A stretch of DNA of 64,000 bases from LSCE01 sp050485425. GTDB taxonomy: Bacteria > Pseudomonadota > Gammaproteobacteria > Nitrococcales > Aquisalimonadaceae. Location: positions 45,682 to 109,681 of the forward strand of contig JBJHBJ010000007.1 of assembly GCA_050485425.1 (NCBI GenBank), read 5' to 3'. The notes below the pieces were generated by a model. It worked only from the letters and a program-made list of their open reading frames with translations, had not been told where the DNA came from and did not search any database. The number at the start of each line of letters is the position of its first letter. Position 1 is the first letter of the stretch. A program made the translations under genes and the position numbers. Below, one piece after another: positions 51,074 to 59,771 of the stretch.

Positions 51074-51101
51074 TTGTGGCACAAGACTTTCCTTTTACTA
51101 T
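51074..51101 (+). promoter_or_regulatory. Candidate promoter of the 30-residue miniprotein gene
   Basis: TTGTGG (51074-51079) and TACTAT (51096-51101) with 16 nt between them would start transcription near 51108, about 130 nt before the small ORF at 51241. The remaining part of the 50887-51240 gap shows no further gene or convincing hairpin. Confidence 0.3.
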
Positions 51102-51240
51102 CGAAACTGTTAACTGTATGGCGTTTCCGGGCCAGGAAGCTTGTAATAATCAGTAGCCTACCGCTGGAATTTGCGGTGCCAGGCGACACAAATAGAAGCC
51201 TCGACACCTGATCAAGCGTTAACGAGGCAGGGAAGGAAAC

Positions 51241-51333
51241 ATGTCAAACCGTCAGAAACGTTTTCGCAAGCCGGATCCGCTGCTGCTGCTCGCCGTGAGT
51301 GTCGGCATCGCAGTGCTGATCACGGTGCTGTAG
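51241..51333 (+). CDS. 30-residue single-pass membrane miniprotein
   Basis: A 30-codon ORF with ATG at 51241 preceded by GGGAAGGAA at good spacing, encoding MSNRQKRFRKP followed by DPLLLLAVSVGIAVLITVL. The first eleven residues carry six basic residues and the remainder is one transmembrane helix ending at the C terminus. Such a basic head plus single helix predicts an inner-membrane protein with the N terminus in the cytosol. I do not recognise the family. It is encoded alone between divergent tal and convergent usp; a weak hairpin (CCGG..GGATCG/CGATCC..) follows the stop. Confidence 0.6.
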   Translation: MSNRQKRFRKPDPLLLLAVSVGIAVLITVL

Positions 51334-51381
51334 AAACCGGGTGGATCGCGCCGATCCGGCAGCAACGCGATCGCAGGAATT

Positions 51382-51825
51382 TCAAACACGCACGGCCAGT
51401 ACATCGCAGCCGGCGCCCTGCAGCACGGCGCCGGCTGTCGAACCCAGCAGCAGGGCGAGGCCGTGCCGGCCGTGGCTGCCGACCACGATCAGGTCACAGT
51501 CCAGGGCGCTCGCGTGCTCGACGATCTCCTGTCGCGTGTAGCCGGCGCTGACCGTGCACCGCGTGCGCTCCACGCCCAGGCGTTCCGCCACCCTGTGCAG
51601 GCGCGATTCCGCATTGCGCAGCAGGTCCTCGTGCACGTCCACCTGCGCCGGCCCCAGGAAGTCTCCCACGCTGTCGATGGGGATATGCTCCACGACGTGT
51701 AGCAGGCAGAGTTCCGAATCCTGCTGGCGGGCCAGTTGGACAGCGCGTCCGCAGACCTTGTCGGCATCGTCGCTGAAATCCACGCAGAGCAGAATGCGAC
51801 GGTAAGGAAGGGCGTCGTCAGTCAT
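51382..51825 (-). CDS. Universal stress protein (UspA family)
   Basis: 147-aa single Usp domain. It begins YRRILLCVDFSDDADKV and ends with the nucleotide-binding signature VVGSHGRHGLALLLGSTAGAVL, so it is of the ATP-binding type. The start ATG is at 51825. Usp proteins respond to growth arrest and stress; the specific role is unknown. It sits 62 nt downstream of rsmA on the same strand, inside the otherwise conserved rsmA-apaGH neighbourhood. Confidence 0.92.
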   Translation of the reverse strand: MTDDALPYRRILLCVDFSDDADKVCGRAVQLARQQDSELCLLHVVEHIPIDSVGDFLGPAQVDVHEDLLRNAESRLHRVAERLGVERTRCTVSAGYTRQEIVEHASALDCDLIVVGSHGRHGLALLLGSTAGAVLQGAGCDVLAVRV

Positions 51826-51887
51826 GGCCAGTCCTCCGGAACGCGCCAGCGTCAGTCTAGTATACCGTGAGATTCTTCAGCGCTTCC

Positions 51888-52679
51888 TCAGTCCGTCGTT
51901 CCCGTGGCGTTGCACAGTGTCACGAAATCGCTGACGGACAACTGCTCCGGCCGTGTTCCGGGGTCGACCCCCGCAGCCGCCATTGCGCGCTCATCTACCA
52001 GACCGCGCAGGGTGTTGCGCAGTGTCTTCCGGCGCTGGGAAAACGCCTGCGCCACCAGGCGGGCGAACAGCTCTTCGTCGACCGCAGCCACGGCCGGCGG
52101 CCTGGGCCGCAGCCGGACAACGGCGGATTCCACCTTGGGCGGGGGGAAGAACGCCCCCGGCGGTACCACGAACAGCCGTTCCACCGCGCAACGATACTGC
52201 ACCATGACCGACAGGCGGCCGTAGGTCTTGCTGCCGGGCGCCGCGCGCATGCGCTCCACCACTTCCCGCTGGAGCATGAAATGCATGTCCTGGATGCGGT
52301 CCGCGGCCTTCAGGACGTGGAACAGCAGAGGCGTGGAGATGTTGTACGGGAGGTTGCCCACCACGCGGATCCGTTCCGCCTCGGACCATGCAAGGCGGAA
52401 ATCGAACTCCAGTGCATCGCCCTGGATCAGCGTCAGTTCCCCCAGCGGCTCGCAACGTTGTTTCAACAACGCGATCAGGTCCCGGTCCATCTCCACGGCC
52501 AGCAGCCGTCCGGTACGTGCCAGCAGTGGCAGGGTGAGCGCGCCCTGGCCGGGGCCGATCTCCACCAGCCGGTCATCCGCGGACGGGCGCACGGCCGCCA
52601 GGATGCGATCGATGACGGTGGAGTCCTGCAGAAAGTTCTGGCCGAATCGTTTACGTGGCCGGTGACGGGTGTTTTCCAT
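51888..52679 (-). CDS. rsmA: 16S rRNA (adenine1518-N6/adenine1519-N6)-dimethyltransferase
   Basis: 263-aa SAM-dependent enzyme (KsgA) dimethylating two adjacent adenines near the 3' end of 16S rRNA. The N-terminal RKRFGQNFLQDSTVI, motif I EIGPGQGALTLPLL and the catalytic motif IV NLPYNISTPLLF are intact. ATG 52679 (MENTRHRPRKRFGQN) gives the family N terminus; the frame is open upstream only because it runs through the repeat block. pdxA normally precedes it directly; here a 641-nt repeat-filled gap intervenes, so it may need its own promoter. Confidence 0.96.
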   Translation of the reverse strand: MENTRHRPRKRFGQNFLQDSTVIDRILAAVRPSADDRLVEIGPGQGALTLPLLARTGRLLAVEMDRDLIALLKQRCEPLGELTLIQGDALEFDFRLAWSEAERIRVVGNLPYNISTPLLFHVLKAADRIQDMHFMLQREVVERMRAAPGSKTYGRLSVMVQYRCAVERLFVVPPGAFFPPPKVESAVVRLRPRPPAVAAVDEELFARLVAQAFSQRRKTLRNTLRGLVDERAMAAAGVDPGTRPEQLSVSDFVTLCNATGTTD

Positions 52680-52770
52680 GGGGCGGATGATGCCACGCGG
52701 GGAGGAGTGGGGGTAGATCGAAAAGTGCCTGGAACGCAGTGATCCGCGCTGGTTGGGTCTGGGTTTCGAT

Positions 52771-52879
52771 CCGGCCACCGCCGGGGGGGCTTCCGGACAC
52801 GCCGTGAATACGTCCCTGTAGGCTTGTCGATGAGGTCCCTCTCATCGACAGTTCGGAAGCAAACCTCCCGGTGGCGGCC
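52771..52879 (+). repeat. Palindromic element, copy B (degenerate left arm)
   Basis: The core starts GGACACGCCGTGAATACG and has the inner stem TGTCGATGAG/CTCATCGACA (52825-52834/52841-52850). Compared with copy A, two base pairs have changed on both sides, preserving pairing. The right arm GGAAGCAAACCTCCCG is identical to that of copy A, but the left arm has decayed or been rearranged so the outer stem is imperfect. Confidence 0.75.
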
Positions 52880-53163
52880 TGGGCTTGGGACTCCGCATTG
52901 TCCGGCCGTTGGCCGGATTGGTGGCAATCGCCTCCGGCGATTACCACCCTACGCCGGAGCCACCTCTTGAGATCGCCACCGAGGCAAGCAAGCGTAGGGT
53001 GTGCACCACAACGTGGTGCGCACCGTTTCCCCCGCCTGGGCCGGTGCGCAGGCCATGCGGCCTGCACACCCTACGCGGGTTTCGATTTGGCGTAGGGGGG
53101 GCAATCGCCTGTGGCGATTACCGCCCTACGCCGAGGCCCTCTCTCGCGGTGACCATCAGGCAA

Positions 53164-53271
53164 GGTCGGGGGCGGGGACATGTCTGCGGACTGTCGGCGA
53201 GAGGGACCTCGCCGACAAGCCCCCAGGGATGGGTTTACGGCGTGTCCGCAGACATGTCCCCGCCCCCGACC
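53164..53271 (-). repeat. Palindromic element, copy C (perfect 28-bp arms, reverse orientation)
   Basis: Arms 53164-53191 and 53244-53271 are perfect 28-nt inverted repeats starting GGTCGGGGGCGGGGACATGT, unlike the arms of the other copies. The core is inverted relative to copies A, B and D, with inner stem TGTCGGCGAG/CTCGCCGACA at 53192-53201/53208-53217. CCGGATCGAAG follows on the right. Confidence 0.88.
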
Positions 53272-53320
53272 GGATCGAAGCCCAGACCCAACCAGCGCGG
53301 ATCACTGCGTTCCGGAAACC

Positions 53321-54316
53321 CTATAGGGAATGGTGAGAAGCGCGGGCACGGACCATGGCAAGGGCCTGCCGGATGGCGGCGTCCAGGCTGCCTGGGTCGG
53401 CGCGGCCGGTGCCGGCCAGGTCCAGCGCGGTGCCGTGGTCCACCGACGTGCGGATGATCGGCAGGCCCAGCGTGATGTTGACGGCATGGCCGAAGCCCAC
53501 GTGCTTGAGCACTGGCAACCCCTGATCGTGATACATCGCAAGCACCGCATCGGCATGCTCCAGATGCCGCGGCGTGAACAGCGTGTCCGCCGGCAGCGGG
53601 CCCTCCAGGTGCAGACCCTCGGCGCGCAGCTCGTCCAGCGCGGGAATGATCACATCCAGTTCCTCGCGCCCGAGATGCCCGCCTTCGCCCGCATGTGGGT
53701 TCAGCCCGCAGACCAGAATACGCGGTGCCGCAATACCCATCTTCTGCTGCAGATCTCCGTGCAGGATCCGCAGCACCTGCTGCAGACCGGGCCTGGTAAT
53801 CGCGTCGGCGACGTCGCGCAGCGGCAGATGGGTTGTCGCCAGCGCCACCCGCAGGGCATCCGCCGCCAGCAGCATCACCGGCAGCGGCGCGCCCGTCAGC
53901 TCGGCAAAGAATTCCGTGTGGCCGGTGAACCGGATGCCCGCATCGTTGATCACGCTTTTCTGCACCGGCGCGGTGACCACGGCATCGAACCGCCCGTCCA
54001 GGCAACCCCGTCCGGCCAGCTCCAGCATCTCCAGGACGGCCCGAGCGTTGGCGGGGTCCAGCCTTCCCGGCTCCGCCGGCCGGGCGAGCGGCACGTCGAT
54101 CACCTTCAGCTCCCCCGCGCGATGCGGCGAAGCACCCCCGTCGTCATCAAACAGGTGCAGGGGTATGCCCAACTGCTCGGCGCGGCTGGCCAGCAGATCG
54201 CGATCACCCAGTGCCACAAGGCATGCGTCCAGCGGTTTCCGTGCCAGCATCACTGCCAGATCCGGGCCGATACCGGCCGGTTCCCCGATGGTGAGCGCGA
54301 GCCTGGGTACCGTCAT
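53321..54316 (-). CDS. pdxA: 4-hydroxythreonine-4-phosphate dehydrogenase
   Basis: 331-aa NAD- and metal-dependent dehydrogenase of the DXP-dependent pyridoxal phosphate pathway, the same pathway served by Epd at the start of the window. Conserved segments are LTIGEPAGIGPDLA, TGHTEFFAELTG (metal His), GLNPHAGEGGHLGREE, MYHDQGLPVLKHVGF and the C-terminal GTALDLAG. ATG 54316 overlaps the surA stop by 4 nt. Downstream (towards rsmA) the usual tight linkage is broken by the palindromic block. Confidence 0.96.
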   Translation of the reverse strand: MTVPRLALTIGEPAGIGPDLAVMLARKPLDACLVALGDRDLLASRAEQLGIPLHLFDDDGGASPHRAGELKVIDVPLARPAEPGRLDPANARAVLEMLELAGRGCLDGRFDAVVTAPVQKSVINDAGIRFTGHTEFFAELTGAPLPVMLLAADALRVALATTHLPLRDVADAITRPGLQQVLRILHGDLQQKMGIAAPRILVCGLNPHAGEGGHLGREELDVIIPALDELRAEGLHLEGPLPADTLFTPRHLEHADAVLAMYHDQGLPVLKHVGFGHAVNITLGLPIIRTSVDHGTALDLAGTGRADPGSLDAAIRQALAMVRARASHHSL

Positions 54317-55623
54317 CGGTCGTCCAGCCGGACCTCGACGTAGGCGTCGTCGCGCATGCGCCGCAGCCAGCCTTCCAGGGATTCCTCGCCCTTGCGCTCT
54401 CGGATCTGGCGGATCGCCTCGGCGCGGCGGTAGTCCTCGGTGCTGTCGTGCTCCCGGCGATCCTGCACCTCCACGATGTGCCAGCCGAACTGGGTCTGGA
54501 ACGGCCGGCTGCGCTGCCCCGGCTCCAGGCTGTCCATGGTGCGCTCGAACGCCGGCACCAACTGGCCCGGGCTCATCCAGCCCAGGTCGCCGCCCTGGGA
54601 GGCGCTGCCGGGGTCATCGGAGTGGGCACGCGCCAGGTCGGAGAAGCTCTCGCCCTGCTCCATGCGATCCAGCAATGATTCCAGCCGCGCACGGGCGTCG
54701 TCGTCACCCACCACCTCAGAGGTGCGGATGAGGATGTGCCTGGCCCGTGTCTGGGTCACCACACGGCTGTCATCGCTGCGGATCTCGTTCAGCCTGACGA
54801 TATGGAAGCCGCTGGAGCTGCGCAGCACGTCGCTGGTTTCGCCGGTCTGCATGCTGCGGACCACGTCCTGGAAGACGGTGGGCAACTCGCCGCCCCGGCG
54901 CCAGCCGAGGTCGCCGCCGTCCAGCGCGTTGGCGGCGTCCGAGACGCGTGCAGCGGTTTCGGCGAAGTCCGCTCCGTCGCGCAGTTCCTCACGCAGGGCC
55001 TCGGCGCGTTGCCGTGCTTCCTCGATCTGTTCCGGCGAGGCCGCCTGCGGCGTCGCGATCAGGATGTGGGAGAGGCGGTACTCCAGATCCTCGGAGGCGG
55101 CGGCGCTGGCCAGGTGCTCGTCCACCTCCCGTTCCGAGACGTCCACACTGCGCTCCACCTGCCGCTGGTGCAGACGGGAGATCACGATATCGTCGCGCAG
55201 ATCCTCGCGGAACCGGCCGAACGACATGCCTTCGCGCTGCAGGGCCTGCTGGAACTGCACCAGCCCCATGTTGTTTTGTTCAGCAATCCGGCGCACCGCG
55301 GCGTTCAGGGTGTTGTCGTCCACGGTGATGCCCATGCGCTGCGCCTGGTTGAGTTGCAGCCGTTTCATGACCAGCCGTTCGATCACCTGGCGTTCCAGCT
55401 CGCGGCCGCTGGGCAGCCGCATGCCGCTGCCGCGGTATTGCTGGCGCACGTTGGCGATTTCCGCGCGAAGTTCCGATTCCAGAATGATGTCGTCGTTGAC
55501 CACGGCCACGATCCGGTCCAGCGACTGGTTCGCCGCCGCGGGCGCGATCGTGATCGCCAGCATCAATGCCGCCATGGCGGCCATGCCGTGATACCGAATC
55601 CGGCGAATGCCGTCCCCTTTCAT
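54313..55623 (-). CDS. surA: Periplasmic chaperone/peptidyl-prolyl isomerase SurA
   Basis: 436-aa precursor. The N terminus is a Sec signal (MAALMLAITIAPAAA, cleavage near residue 31), then the chaperone domain starting LDRIVAVVNDDIILESEL. Two parvulin domains follow (about residues 185-285 beginning YRLSHILIATP, and 295-395 beginning ARHILIRTSE), and a C-terminal helix. It escorts outer-membrane proteins, including LptD encoded just upstream (3-nt gap). The lptD-surA-pdxA order is conserved. Confidence 0.96.
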   Translation of the reverse strand: MKGDGIRRIRYHGMAAMAALMLAITIAPAAANQSLDRIVAVVNDDIILESELRAEIANVRQQYRGSGMRLPSGRELERQVIERLVMKRLQLNQAQRMGITVDDNTLNAAVRRIAEQNNMGLVQFQQALQREGMSFGRFREDLRDDIVISRLHQRQVERSVDVSEREVDEHLASAAASEDLEYRLSHILIATPQAASPEQIEEARQRAEALREELRDGADFAETAARVSDAANALDGGDLGWRRGGELPTVFQDVVRSMQTGETSDVLRSSSGFHIVRLNEIRSDDSRVVTQTRARHILIRTSEVVGDDDARARLESLLDRMEQGESFSDLARAHSDDPGSASQGGDLGWMSPGQLVPAFERTMDSLEPGQRSRPFQTQFGWHIVEVQDRREHDSTEDYRRAEAIRQIRERKGEESLEGWLRRMRDDAYVEVRLDDR

Positions 55624-55626
55624 GCC

Positions 55627-57930
55627 CTACCTCGCGCTGTCATAGCCGTTACGTTCATAGCCATAGATGGTGTCCTGCAGGAAATCGTCGACGCGGTCAC
55701 CCAGGCGCCCGAGGCCGCGGAACTCGAACTGCAGCATAATCGAGCGCTCCGGCTCGTCGTCGAAATCGTCCCGGTAGTAGCGGCTGACGAGCCGTGCGGT
55801 CCAGCAGCAATCCCGGTACTGTAGACCGCCGAAATGTTCCAGCGTTCGGTCATCCAGCATGGAATAACGCCAGCCGCCCATGACGTGCCAGCGTTGCGCG
55901 ACCGGCCATACCACGGCGATGTCCCTCTGCTCCAGCGTGCGCTCGCCGTTGTCCACGCGGGTCCGGTAGGCGGTGCTGATCACTGCATCGGAACGGGGCC
56001 GGTAGTTCAGCCGTGCCGCGGCGAACGTCGTCTCATCCTCGTTCGGATCCCACTGCAATTCGGTGCTGGCGGTGAGCCCGGCAGGGAGTGTGGCCCGCAG
56101 TTCACCGATGATGTCCGACCGGCGGGTTTCGTCCACCGGATCATCTGGGCGCAATTGTACCCGTCTGTCATCGAAGTAGAACACCTGGGCGATGCCGGCG
56201 CGGAAGTACTCGCGCCCGTCGTGCCGGTTCAGGAAGCGGCTGGTCAGGCCCAGTGCCAGTTGGTTGGCATCGCCCATGCGGTCGGCGCCGATGAAGCGGT
56301 TCTCGGAGAAGTACTGGAACATGCTCGGGTCGGCACGATTGGTGTCGAACAGCGGAATGTCCTCCTGGTCCCGGTACGGCACGTAGAGGTAGAAGAGCCG
56401 GGGTTCCAGGGTCTGGCGCAGCGGGCGATCGAACGCTTCGAAGTGCCGCTCGAGGAAAATGCCGGTGTCCAGCGTGGCAATGGGCGTCACGCGGGTGATG
56501 TCCGCGTCCGCGTCCTCGTTCTCGATGCGATCCAGGTCGTACTGGGTCATGCGCAGTGCCAGCCCGGGGCGGATGTAGCCCGCCTGGCGCTGGTACGGCA
56601 CGCTCAGGCGGGGCGTGACGTCCATGCGGATGCCGGTATCGCGCAGGTCGGGCTCCGGATGGTCGAACCGGACCGCTTCCGCGTCCAGCCGGTAATCCAG
56701 CATGACCGGGCCGGTGGTGGCCGGGAACGGTGTGTGCTGCAGCGTGGCCTGCGGCAGTTGTTCGTAGGAGCGGTTCTGCGGTGCCAGGTTGGGGTTCAGG
56801 TTCTGGAACACCTGGGCGCGCAGGCCGGTGGTCACGTTGCCGCGTCGGTAGCGCAGCAGGGCCTGGCTGCTCAACTGACTGACACTGGACGAGGTGTAGT
56901 CACTGCCGAAGTCGCGGAAGTATTCGTCGTCGCTGACCCGGTTCAGATTGAGCTGCGCGGTCAGACCCCGGAACGGGTGCGCGCGATGGTCCCAGAAGAA
57001 CCCCCAGCGATCCTCCTCACGCTGGTCGTCGTCCGGCAGATAGGTGCCGCGCACCTCGCCCTCCTGCCAGCGCTGCAGGTAGCGGAACTCCGCATCGCCC
57101 ATGATGCCGCGCTGGCTCATGTAGCGCGGCGCGATGGTGGCATCGTAGTTGGGCGCGATGTTCCAGTAGTACGGCACCATCAGGTCGGTGCCGTTGCGGT
57201 CGGAAACGCGGAAGGTCGGCGGCAGCAGGCCGGACTTCCGGCGGTCGTCGATGGGAAAGTTGGCATAGGGCACGTAGGCCACCGGTACGCCCTTGACCGC
57301 CAGCCGGGCGTGCCAGGCCTCACCCACCCCGGTCTCCCGGTTCAGCCGCAGGTCGCTGACCCGCAACTGCCAGAACTCATTGCCCGGTTCGCAGGTGGAG
57401 TAGGTGGCCCTTTCCAGCTCGGTGACCTGGGGGCCGGTCATGCTGATTTTCCCCGCCTCGCCCTGGGCCAGCGTTTCCGGGACCAGGTAACGGGCTTCGT
57501 CCAGTTCGCCCCGGTCCTGATCCAGCAGGAAGTAGCCCTGGCTGCCGCCCAGTTGCAGACTGGGCTCCTCGTACTGCAGGTTGCCGCGCGCATCGACGCG
57601 GCTGTCGGGCATGCTGTAGCGCATTTCGTCGGCGCGAATGCGTTGGTCGGCCCGTTCCAGTTCGACGTTGCCGCGGAAGCTGTAGGTACCTGATTCGCCT
57701 CGGAACCGCATGAAATCGGCATCGATGCGTGATGGCGTGTCGGGATCCTGGCGTTCGGCGCTCGGGGGGCGCATGGTGGGTCGCTCGGGATAGTCGATGC
57801 AGGCCGCCCATTTGCCGTCTTCGCCGGAGAGCAAGGGCCATTGCAGGCCGTCGGCCCGGGCCTGCGGGATAGTCAGCGCTGCCGGCAGAGCGAGCAGCAA
57901 CAGCATGCTGGTCCGGGTTGCGCGGATCAC
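55627..57930 (-). CDS. lptD: LPS-assembly protein LptD
   Basis: 767-aa outer-membrane beta-barrel that inserts lipopolysaccharide together with LptE. Signal peptide (LLLLALPAALTIPQARA, residues about 10-26), N-terminal OstA/jelly-roll domain (RIDADFMRFRGESGTYSFRGNVELERADQRIRAD near 70-100), then the barrel with YRDCCWTARLVSRYY near the C terminus. N- and C-terminal cysteine pairs for the inter-domain disulfides are present (Cys44 and Cys180; CC in the barrel). The start is GTG at 57930. It is divergent from amgK. Confidence 0.95.
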   Translation of the reverse strand: MIRATRTSMLLLLALPAALTIPQARADGLQWPLLSGEDGKWAACIDYPERPTMRPPSAERQDPDTPSRIDADFMRFRGESGTYSFRGNVELERADQRIRADEMRYSMPDSRVDARGNLQYEEPSLQLGGSQGYFLLDQDRGELDEARYLVPETLAQGEAGKISMTGPQVTELERATYSTCEPGNEFWQLRVSDLRLNRETGVGEAWHARLAVKGVPVAYVPYANFPIDDRRKSGLLPPTFRVSDRNGTDLMVPYYWNIAPNYDATIAPRYMSQRGIMGDAEFRYLQRWQEGEVRGTYLPDDDQREEDRWGFFWDHRAHPFRGLTAQLNLNRVSDDEYFRDFGSDYTSSSVSQLSSQALLRYRRGNVTTGLRAQVFQNLNPNLAPQNRSYEQLPQATLQHTPFPATTGPVMLDYRLDAEAVRFDHPEPDLRDTGIRMDVTPRLSVPYQRQAGYIRPGLALRMTQYDLDRIENEDADADITRVTPIATLDTGIFLERHFEAFDRPLRQTLEPRLFYLYVPYRDQEDIPLFDTNRADPSMFQYFSENRFIGADRMGDANQLALGLTSRFLNRHDGREYFRAGIAQVFYFDDRRVQLRPDDPVDETRRSDIIGELRATLPAGLTASTELQWDPNEDETTFAAARLNYRPRSDAVISTAYRTRVDNGERTLEQRDIAVVWPVAQRWHVMGGWRYSMLDDRTLEHFGGLQYRDCCWTARLVSRYYRDDFDDEPERSIMLQFEFRGLGRLGDRVDDFLQDTIYGYERNGYDSAR

Positions 57931-58080
57931 GGCGACTACTCAACGGGATGGGGTCGTAACAATCGCACAGAAGCGGGAGGGCTTCAAACGGCCAGTGTGG
58001 TTGTCGGTGTGAGCGCTGACACCGCAAGGCTGGCTGACATACACTGCCCCGGGCGACTCCGCTGCAACGAAGGTTCACGC

Positions 58081-59091
58081 ATGGAACAGGAACAGATCGT
58101 GCCCCGTGCCGGCAATGCGCGCATGCAGGCGCTGGCGGACTGGCTGGAAGATCAGGGTATCGTCGCGGACGTGCTGGAGCCGGCGTCGTCGGATGCCAGC
58201 TTCCGCCGCTATTTCCGGGTGCGCACCGCCGGAGGCAACCGTATCGTCATGGATGCTCCGCCGACACAGGAGGATTGCCGGCCGTTCGTGAAAGTGGCGG
58301 AACTGATGCGCAAGGCTGGCGTGCACGTGCCCGAGGTGCTGGCTGCGGACCTGGAACGCGGATTTCTGCTGTTGACCGACCTGGGGCGGCACACTTATCT
58401 CGACGTGCTGAGCGAGGACAACGCCGATGAACTCTACAGCCTGGCCGTGGATGCCCTGCTGCGCTGGCAGGCGGCGAGCCGGAAGCGCACGCTTCCCGAC
58501 TACGATGAAAGCCTGCTTCGCCGGGAACTGAACCTCTTTCCCGAATGGTACCTGGAGCGGCACCTGGGCCTGCGTCCGGCGAATGGCGAGCGGGAATTGC
58601 TGGAACGATACATGGATGCGCTGGTCCAGCGCGCGCTGGACCAGCCGGCGGTGTTCGTGCACCGGGACTACATGCCGCGCAACCTGATGGTGAGCAATCC
58701 CATGCCCGGCGTGCTGGATTTTCAGGACGCCGTCTACGGTCCGGTCAGTTACGATCCGGTCTGCCTGTTCATGGACGCCTTCATCAGCTGGCCGGCGGCG
58801 CGGGTCACGGGGTGGCTCGAGGACTACTGGCAGAAAGCACGGGATGCCGGCATTCCGGTGCCGGAGCGGCGTGACCGTTTTCTCTCCGACTGCCGGTGGA
58901 TGGGCGTGCAGCGACACCTGAAGGTGATCGGTATCTTTGCCCGCATCCGGCATCGCGACGGCAAGCCCCGTTATCTCGAGGACGTCGGCCGGTTCTTCGC
59001 GTATCTGGAGCAGGCGGCTGCGGCGGAGCCGGAACTGCGGGAGCTGCTGGATCTGGTGGCGTACTGGCGCCGGCAGGGAGGCGCGGCATGA
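58081..59091 (+). CDS. amgK: N-acetylmuramate/N-acetylglucosamine kinase
   Basis: 336-aa protein with the aminoglycoside-phosphotransferase fold. The catalytic loop is VHRDYMPRNLMVS and the metal Asp is in GVLDFQDAVYGPVSYD; an N-terminal PASSDASFRRYFRV glycine-poor loop is typical. AmgK phosphorylates MurNAc at the anomeric position in the recycling route that bypasses de novo UDP-MurNAc synthesis (described in Pseudomonas). Assignment rests on coupling to murU and position divergent from lptD, as in Pseudomonas. ATG 58081 is chosen; its stop overlaps murU (ATGA). Confidence 0.92.
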   Translation: MEQEQIVPRAGNARMQALADWLEDQGIVADVLEPASSDASFRRYFRVRTAGGNRIVMDAPPTQEDCRPFVKVAELMRKAGVHVPEVLAADLERGFLLLTDLGRHTYLDVLSEDNADELYSLAVDALLRWQAASRKRTLPDYDESLLRRELNLFPEWYLERHLGLRPANGERELLERYMDALVQRALDQPAVFVHRDYMPRNLMVSNPMPGVLDFQDAVYGPVSYDPVCLFMDAFISWPAARVTGWLEDYWQKARDAGIPVPERRDRFLSDCRWMGVQRHLKVIGIFARIRHRDGKPRYLEDVGRFFAYLEQAAAAEPELRELLDLVAYWRRQGGAA

Positions 59092-59771
59092 AGGCCATGG
59101 TCCTGGCTGCCGGGCGCGGTGAACGCATGCGGCCGCTCACCGACCATACGCCGAAACCGTTACTGGAGGTCGGCGGCAAACCGCTGATCGTCTGGCATCT
59201 GGAGCGGCTGGCACGTGCCGGCTTCCGGGATGTGGTGGTGAACCTGGCCTGGCTGGGTGACCGTATTCGCGATGCGCTCGGCGACGGTGGTCGCTGGGGC
59301 CTGCGCCTGAGCTACTCACCGGAGGGTGAGCGGGGGCTGGAAACCGGCGGCGGCATTTTCCAGGCCTTGGGGCTGCTGGGGCCGGAACCGTTCCTGGTCG
59401 TCAACGGCGATATCTGGCTGGACGCGGATCTGGCCGCGCTGGCGAAGCCTCCGGTGGGACTGGCGCACCTGTTGCTGGTCGACAATCCGGAACATCACCC
59501 GGACGGCGATTTCCTGCTGCGTGACGGGTATATCGCGGACGGCCCCGGCGAGCAGCGGTTCACCTTCAGCGGAGTGGGCGTTTACCGGCCGGCCCTGTTC
59601 GCCGGCTGCAAGCCCGGCGTGTTCCCGCTGGCGCCATTGCTCAGGAAAGCAGGGGGCAAGGGGCAGGTCAGCGGGGAACTGCATCGCGGCCGGTGGTTCG
59701 ATATCGGTACGCCGGCCAGGCTGGCGGCGCTGGACGCGCAACTGCGCGCAGAGGAGGGTGCCGATGGGTGA
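59088..59771 (+). CDS. murU: N-acetylmuramate alpha-1-phosphate uridylyltransferase
   Basis: 227-aa nucleotidyltransferase making UDP-MurNAc from MurNAc-1-phosphate. The N-terminal nucleotide loop MVLAAGRGERMRPLTDHTPKPLLEV, the GLETGGGIFQAL segment, the metal Asp in VVNGDIW and the C-terminal WFDIGTPARLAAL are diagnostic of MurU and sugar-nucleotidyltransferases. The pair AmgK-MurU gives fosfomycin-insensitive supply of cell-wall precursor in organisms that have it. It overlaps the next gene by 8 nt. Confidence 0.92.
   Translation: MKAMVLAAGRGERMRPLTDHTPKPLLEVGGKPLIVWHLERLARAGFRDVVVNLAWLGDRIRDALGDGGRWGLRLSYSPEGERGLETGGGIFQALGLLGPEPFLVVNGDIWLDADLAALAKPPVGLAHLLLVDNPEHHPDGDFLLRDGYIADGPGEQRFTFSGVGVYRPALFAGCKPGVFPLAPLLRKAGGKGQVSGELHRGRWFDIGTPARLAALDAQLRAEEGADG

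Larger units (their letters stand above)
52731..53313. repeat. Composite palindromic block bounded by 44-nt inverted repeats
   Basis: The ends 52731-52774 and 53270-53313 are inverted repeats matching at 43 of 44 positions, beginning GGAACGCAGTGATCCGC. Between them lie copy B (52771-52879), a hairpin GGTGGCAATCGCC/GGCGATTACCACC (52920-52948), and a nested palindrome with outer stem GCGTAGGGTGTGC/GCACACCCTACGC (52992-53004/53064-53076). A 20-bp hairpin at 53089-53132 and copy C (53164-53271) follow. No coding capacity was recognised. The right end stops 8 nt before the pdxA stop codon. Confidence 0.85.

Noticed and set aside
52680..52778. N-terminal extension of rsmA through the repeat block
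   Set aside because: The extra 33 residues are encoded by the terminal inverted repeat and have no counterpart in the KsgA family, which begins close to RKRFGQNFL.
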